DNA of 64,000 bases from assembly GCA_037953625.1 (NCBI GenBank), contig CM075649.1:63100660-63164659 (forward strand), given 5' to 3'. The position numbers were made by a program, and so were the translations under genes. Numbering within the stretch: position 1 is the stretch's first letter; every line of letters begins with the position of its first letter. Below, in pieces: positions 60,736-64,000 of the stretch. Under the pieces are notes generated by a model, which was given only the letters and a program-made list of their open reading frames with translations, searched no databases and had not been told where the DNA came from. Source of the stretch: Crotalaria pallida. Lineage: Eukaryota > Streptophyta > Magnoliopsida > Fabales > Fabaceae.

Positions 60736-63700
60736 ATTTTTGCTGAGCGCTAATGGAGGAGCAAGCTCAACTCAACACTAGTTCCCAGTCTAAAACAAAA
60801 ACACAGGAGCCAAACCACATCTCACTGCCACAATTCATCTCACTTCAGAACCACATTCTCTTTTCCAATCTCAACTCCTTATCTCTTCTCTTACTTGCTT
60901 TATCTTAGTTATTACATATCATATTCTCAATCACATTTCTTTACTTTCATAATTTATTCTTATCACATAATGAAAGTGTACCAATGTTTCTTAACAACAT
61001 CATAACTACTTAACCAATAAATAGATCATAAAATAATCCAAACATAATCAACCAGAAAACATAACATCATATGTAATAAACCAATCTCAGCCGTTCGGGT
61101 GGATAGCCAAACAAACAATCAAACAATTGATATCACATACACCACTACGCTAAATGAGATTGGAGTCCAACCTTTGAGATGATTGGACCTCTTAATAAGT
61201 TACCTAAATACCACGGCGTCTTAAGGGGAGCCCCTCTCTCACCTCAACCGACGAAAACCTCCGAAAGCTTTCCGATTGCTAATCCCGCCTCGTTTCCTTT
61301 GTGTCGGTCGTCCGAACTATAGCATTTTTCCCCGTGCGTTAGGAATCTTTTTAACAAATTCATTACTTTATTTTAGAAAACACCTTCAAATCATTCTTAT
61401 TTGCGAACACATTATTCACATCCCAAAAGTTTTCAAATCCGAATCAAGATAAAGATGTTTTACAAGAAACTTTGAAAACAATTTTCCTATCTAAACAGAA
61501 TCGTTCGTTAAAAGGTTCGTGTTATGAAAATCATTTTTCTTAGTCATTAGAACTTAAGAAAATAAGATTCCAAAAATCAATTTAAATTTCTTAAATCATA
61601 CTTTTTTCAGTAAAACATTTTTCAAGCCTTTGGAATTTCAAATATAGAAAACACATCCAAACAACACATCATTAAATCATTCACAACTTCGCACGATACA
61701 AGTCACATTAAAAATCATTTATTAAATCAATTTATTTATTTTATTTCTAAAAAAACGAAAAAGATAAAAACAAACAACATATCATTCCAATCACACATAG
61801 CATCAGGCATATAAAAATATAGTCATTTTCAAAGAACATTTTGTATAAACAAATCTTCCAATTACATTAACATGCTTAGGCCGAATCATATAGGTGAAAT
61901 TTTACAAAGATTAATGCATACATAAAAGCACAAAACAATGGAATTATTTTCTTTTCTTTTTGGAACTAAAACCGAGAGTATTAAACAGGAAAACTCATCA
62001 AACTTAGATCAAACAACAAGTTAAAATCACAAATCACTTCAAAGTTTCATTTTTATTTCCCTTTAACTTAATGTTTTCATGCATGCACTTAAAATTATTA
62101 TATTTAGCCCTATCATATACATGCATTAAAGTTTCACATAATAAAAACATGAGGTTCATTTTTATTAGATATGGCCGAATGGCCTTTCACAAAATAAAGC
62201 ATACATAATAATCAAACAATTAAACTAAATCATGTTCATACTTCCAAATCATTTGAAAACTTGTTTATTTAAATTTTCTCTTTGAAACCGCGACATGCAT
62301 CACATAAAAACATGATTTTTCACTCAAAACCAACATGCATGTTTTTAAGATCCTAACTTTTAGTTTATTAAACATGGATTATTAAATACATGCACCTAAA
62401 TCAACAAAGTCATCATCAAATCATCATGAGAAATCAAAGATCTCAACTTTATTTTCAAGTAAACTTAGATCATATATAGATTCACAAAGAAATCACACCA
62501 ACACAACATAGATCACAACTTTAACAAGTAAATTTAGCATCCAAGACTAAAGATCTTAGATCTATCATTTATCAAGTTCAAAGCATACATTGATTTATCA
62601 AATCATTTCTTAAAAACTCCATGGCTCGCGGTTTTAACAAGGAAAATAGACATGCAAGATAAAATAATTGATTTTACCATTCATTAAACTTAGATCATAG
62701 ATTGATTTGTCAAATAAACACATAAACACACATGGATCATGATTGAGAACAAGAAAAACATACATGCAAGGAAGATTCATGTTAGGCTTCACAAATTCTT
62801 AAACAAAACTTTAGATTTTTAAGTTATTAGTTAAGAAAACATGAAGATCTAGCAAGAAAGCATAAACTGAACCACAAACATAGAGTTACAATTATTACAA
62901 ATTTTGTTTAGTCCTCAAAAGTCCAAGATCAAGAAAGGATAACACAAAAATTCATCTTACAAGTCACAAACATAAACATGCAAGAAGAAAAAGAAAGGGA
63001 TCTACAACTAAAAAGGGAATAAGCTAAACTATTACATTCTTCTCTTGTTCATCGTGTTTCCTGAAGGGTGGTTCTTCAAGCTCCTACACTTAGGTCTTCA
63101 AAGGGAATGGCTTGATCTAGTTTTGGATTTCCTTCTTCTCCCTTCTACACCATACGACCACCACTCTCTTTCTTTCTTTCTCTATTTATTTTCTATTTCT
63201 CTCTAAGAGGTGAAGGAGCTCTTAGAGTATTTGTGTGGAAAGAAATGGGAAATGAAATGGGTGAACTAAGACTACCTATACATATAAGCCACGAATTTCC
63301 CTCTTTTGCCCTTAAGTCTTGGTGGAGTCATACATGATGGGAGGGACAGTTTTGTCTCAACAAAAGTTTGCATGGCTAAGGTCACCAAAGTCAAGGGGAC
63401 AAGATGAAGTGGCTAGCTTACTAGGGGTCTCTTAGGGTTAATGGTTAGTTTGCTTTTAGTTAGGGTTTTTCCTCTAATTTGGTTTGGTTTTGTCCCTAGT
63501 TTGGTTCCTTAGTTTTCTTAATCCCTAAGTCTCTACAATTCTAAGCCCACACACACACATGCACACACCCACGTATACACACATATAATGCACACACATG
63601 TACACATCTACATGCAAAGCACAAACCGTGGCACTCTCACACACAAACACATGTCTTGCAAAATTTTTATTTCCTAAATCATTAATTTATTTCTAATCAT

Positions 63701-64000
63701 TTTTACTTAAAAATTATTAATTCACACAATCATGAAACTAATCCTAAGAAACCATATTTTCATAGTCATTTTCATGCATCACACATCACACACATTAGAT
63801 CAAGCAATCACACATCACATAAAAATTCATGCCAAGACACATCACAAAACACAATTTCTTAAAAATTCGTTTTTCTTATATTCTGAAAATAAATTTTTAT
63901 AAATCACTCCAGAAAATTCTAAAAATTACATTTTCAAAATCTAGGTTTCAAAACAATCGTTTTCATATAAAGATCATCAAATTCCGAGTTACGGTTTAAA
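60736..64000 (-). repeat. LTR of family C, second copy, running out of the window
   Basis: It begins in mid-LTR sequence. Positions 61080-61330 are homologous to LARD-B at 38560-38780 (CGTTCGGGTGGATAGC, CACTACGCTAAATGAGATTGG), and 62716 onward repeats the first copy. It is AT-rich and has no gene. Confidence 0.75.
63277..63286 (-). promoter_or_regulatory. LTR TATA-like box, family C second copy
   Basis: Minus strand TATATGTATA, identical to 59810-59819 in its context. Confidence 0.45.

Overview
The window looks like a heterochromatic stretch of a eudicot plant chromosome. It is AT-rich and non-coding over most of its length, and built almost entirely from nested Ty3/gypsy-type LTR retrotransposons. 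They use plant-type primer sites (initiator-Met and Asp tRNA), are joined by a CACTA DNA transposon, and surround fragments of intron-containing plant genes. A legume is plausible (repeated TAATCGATTA palindromes in LTRs, a lectin gene fragment) but not proven. No intact single-copy gene and no RNA gene was found.

Layout. 1-7817: a non-autonomous, large-LTR element (here LARD-A, minus orientation), with a partial 3' LTR, a 1.3 kb non-coding internal region and a truncated 5' LTR. 7818-20251: a decayed Tekay/Del-like gypsy element (minus) with a gag-pol pseudogene and a 5' LTR, the LTR interrupted at 13614-19288 by a 3'-truncated Athila-like element (plus). 20252-22860: a fragment of another LTR (here E). 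22861-26862: gene-derived sequence, including six consecutive exons of a BCCIP/Bcp1-family gene without its ends. 26863-27761: another LARD-A fragment. 27762-31048: a solo LTR related to the Tekay-like LTR. 31049-59247: a second non-autonomous element (here D), its 5' LTR split by the complete LARD-B element (36446-57599, 5-bp target duplication TACAA). LARD-B's 3' LTR contains a 6.6 kb CACTA element (TSD ATC) and a solo LTR of probable Copia type (TSD GAGTC). The CACTA element contains an exon of a CASP-like membrane protein and a 1 kb inverted-repeat element (8-bp TSD) that has captured the 5' end of an L-type lectin gene. 59248-64000: two pieces of LTRs of a third related family (here C). 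The nest reads C > D > LARD-B > CACTA > lectin-carrying element.

The most unusual signal is not a gene. The long LTRs, in the part transcribed downstream of their TATA box, carry arrays of stem-loops whose loop sequence is conserved while the stems change with compensation on both arms (12523-13089, 28552-29099, 35846-35941). In element D, seven stem segments occur in mirror order over about 320 bases (36004-36323) so that each pairs with its own partner. A second slot, upstream of the TATA box, holds short palindrome arrays that differ between otherwise homologous LTRs (GGTGCGCC type versus ACTCGAGT type). I read these as modular, structure-conserved arrays in non-autonomous plant retrotransposon leaders. 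Whether they act in RNA packaging, translation or silencing is unknown.
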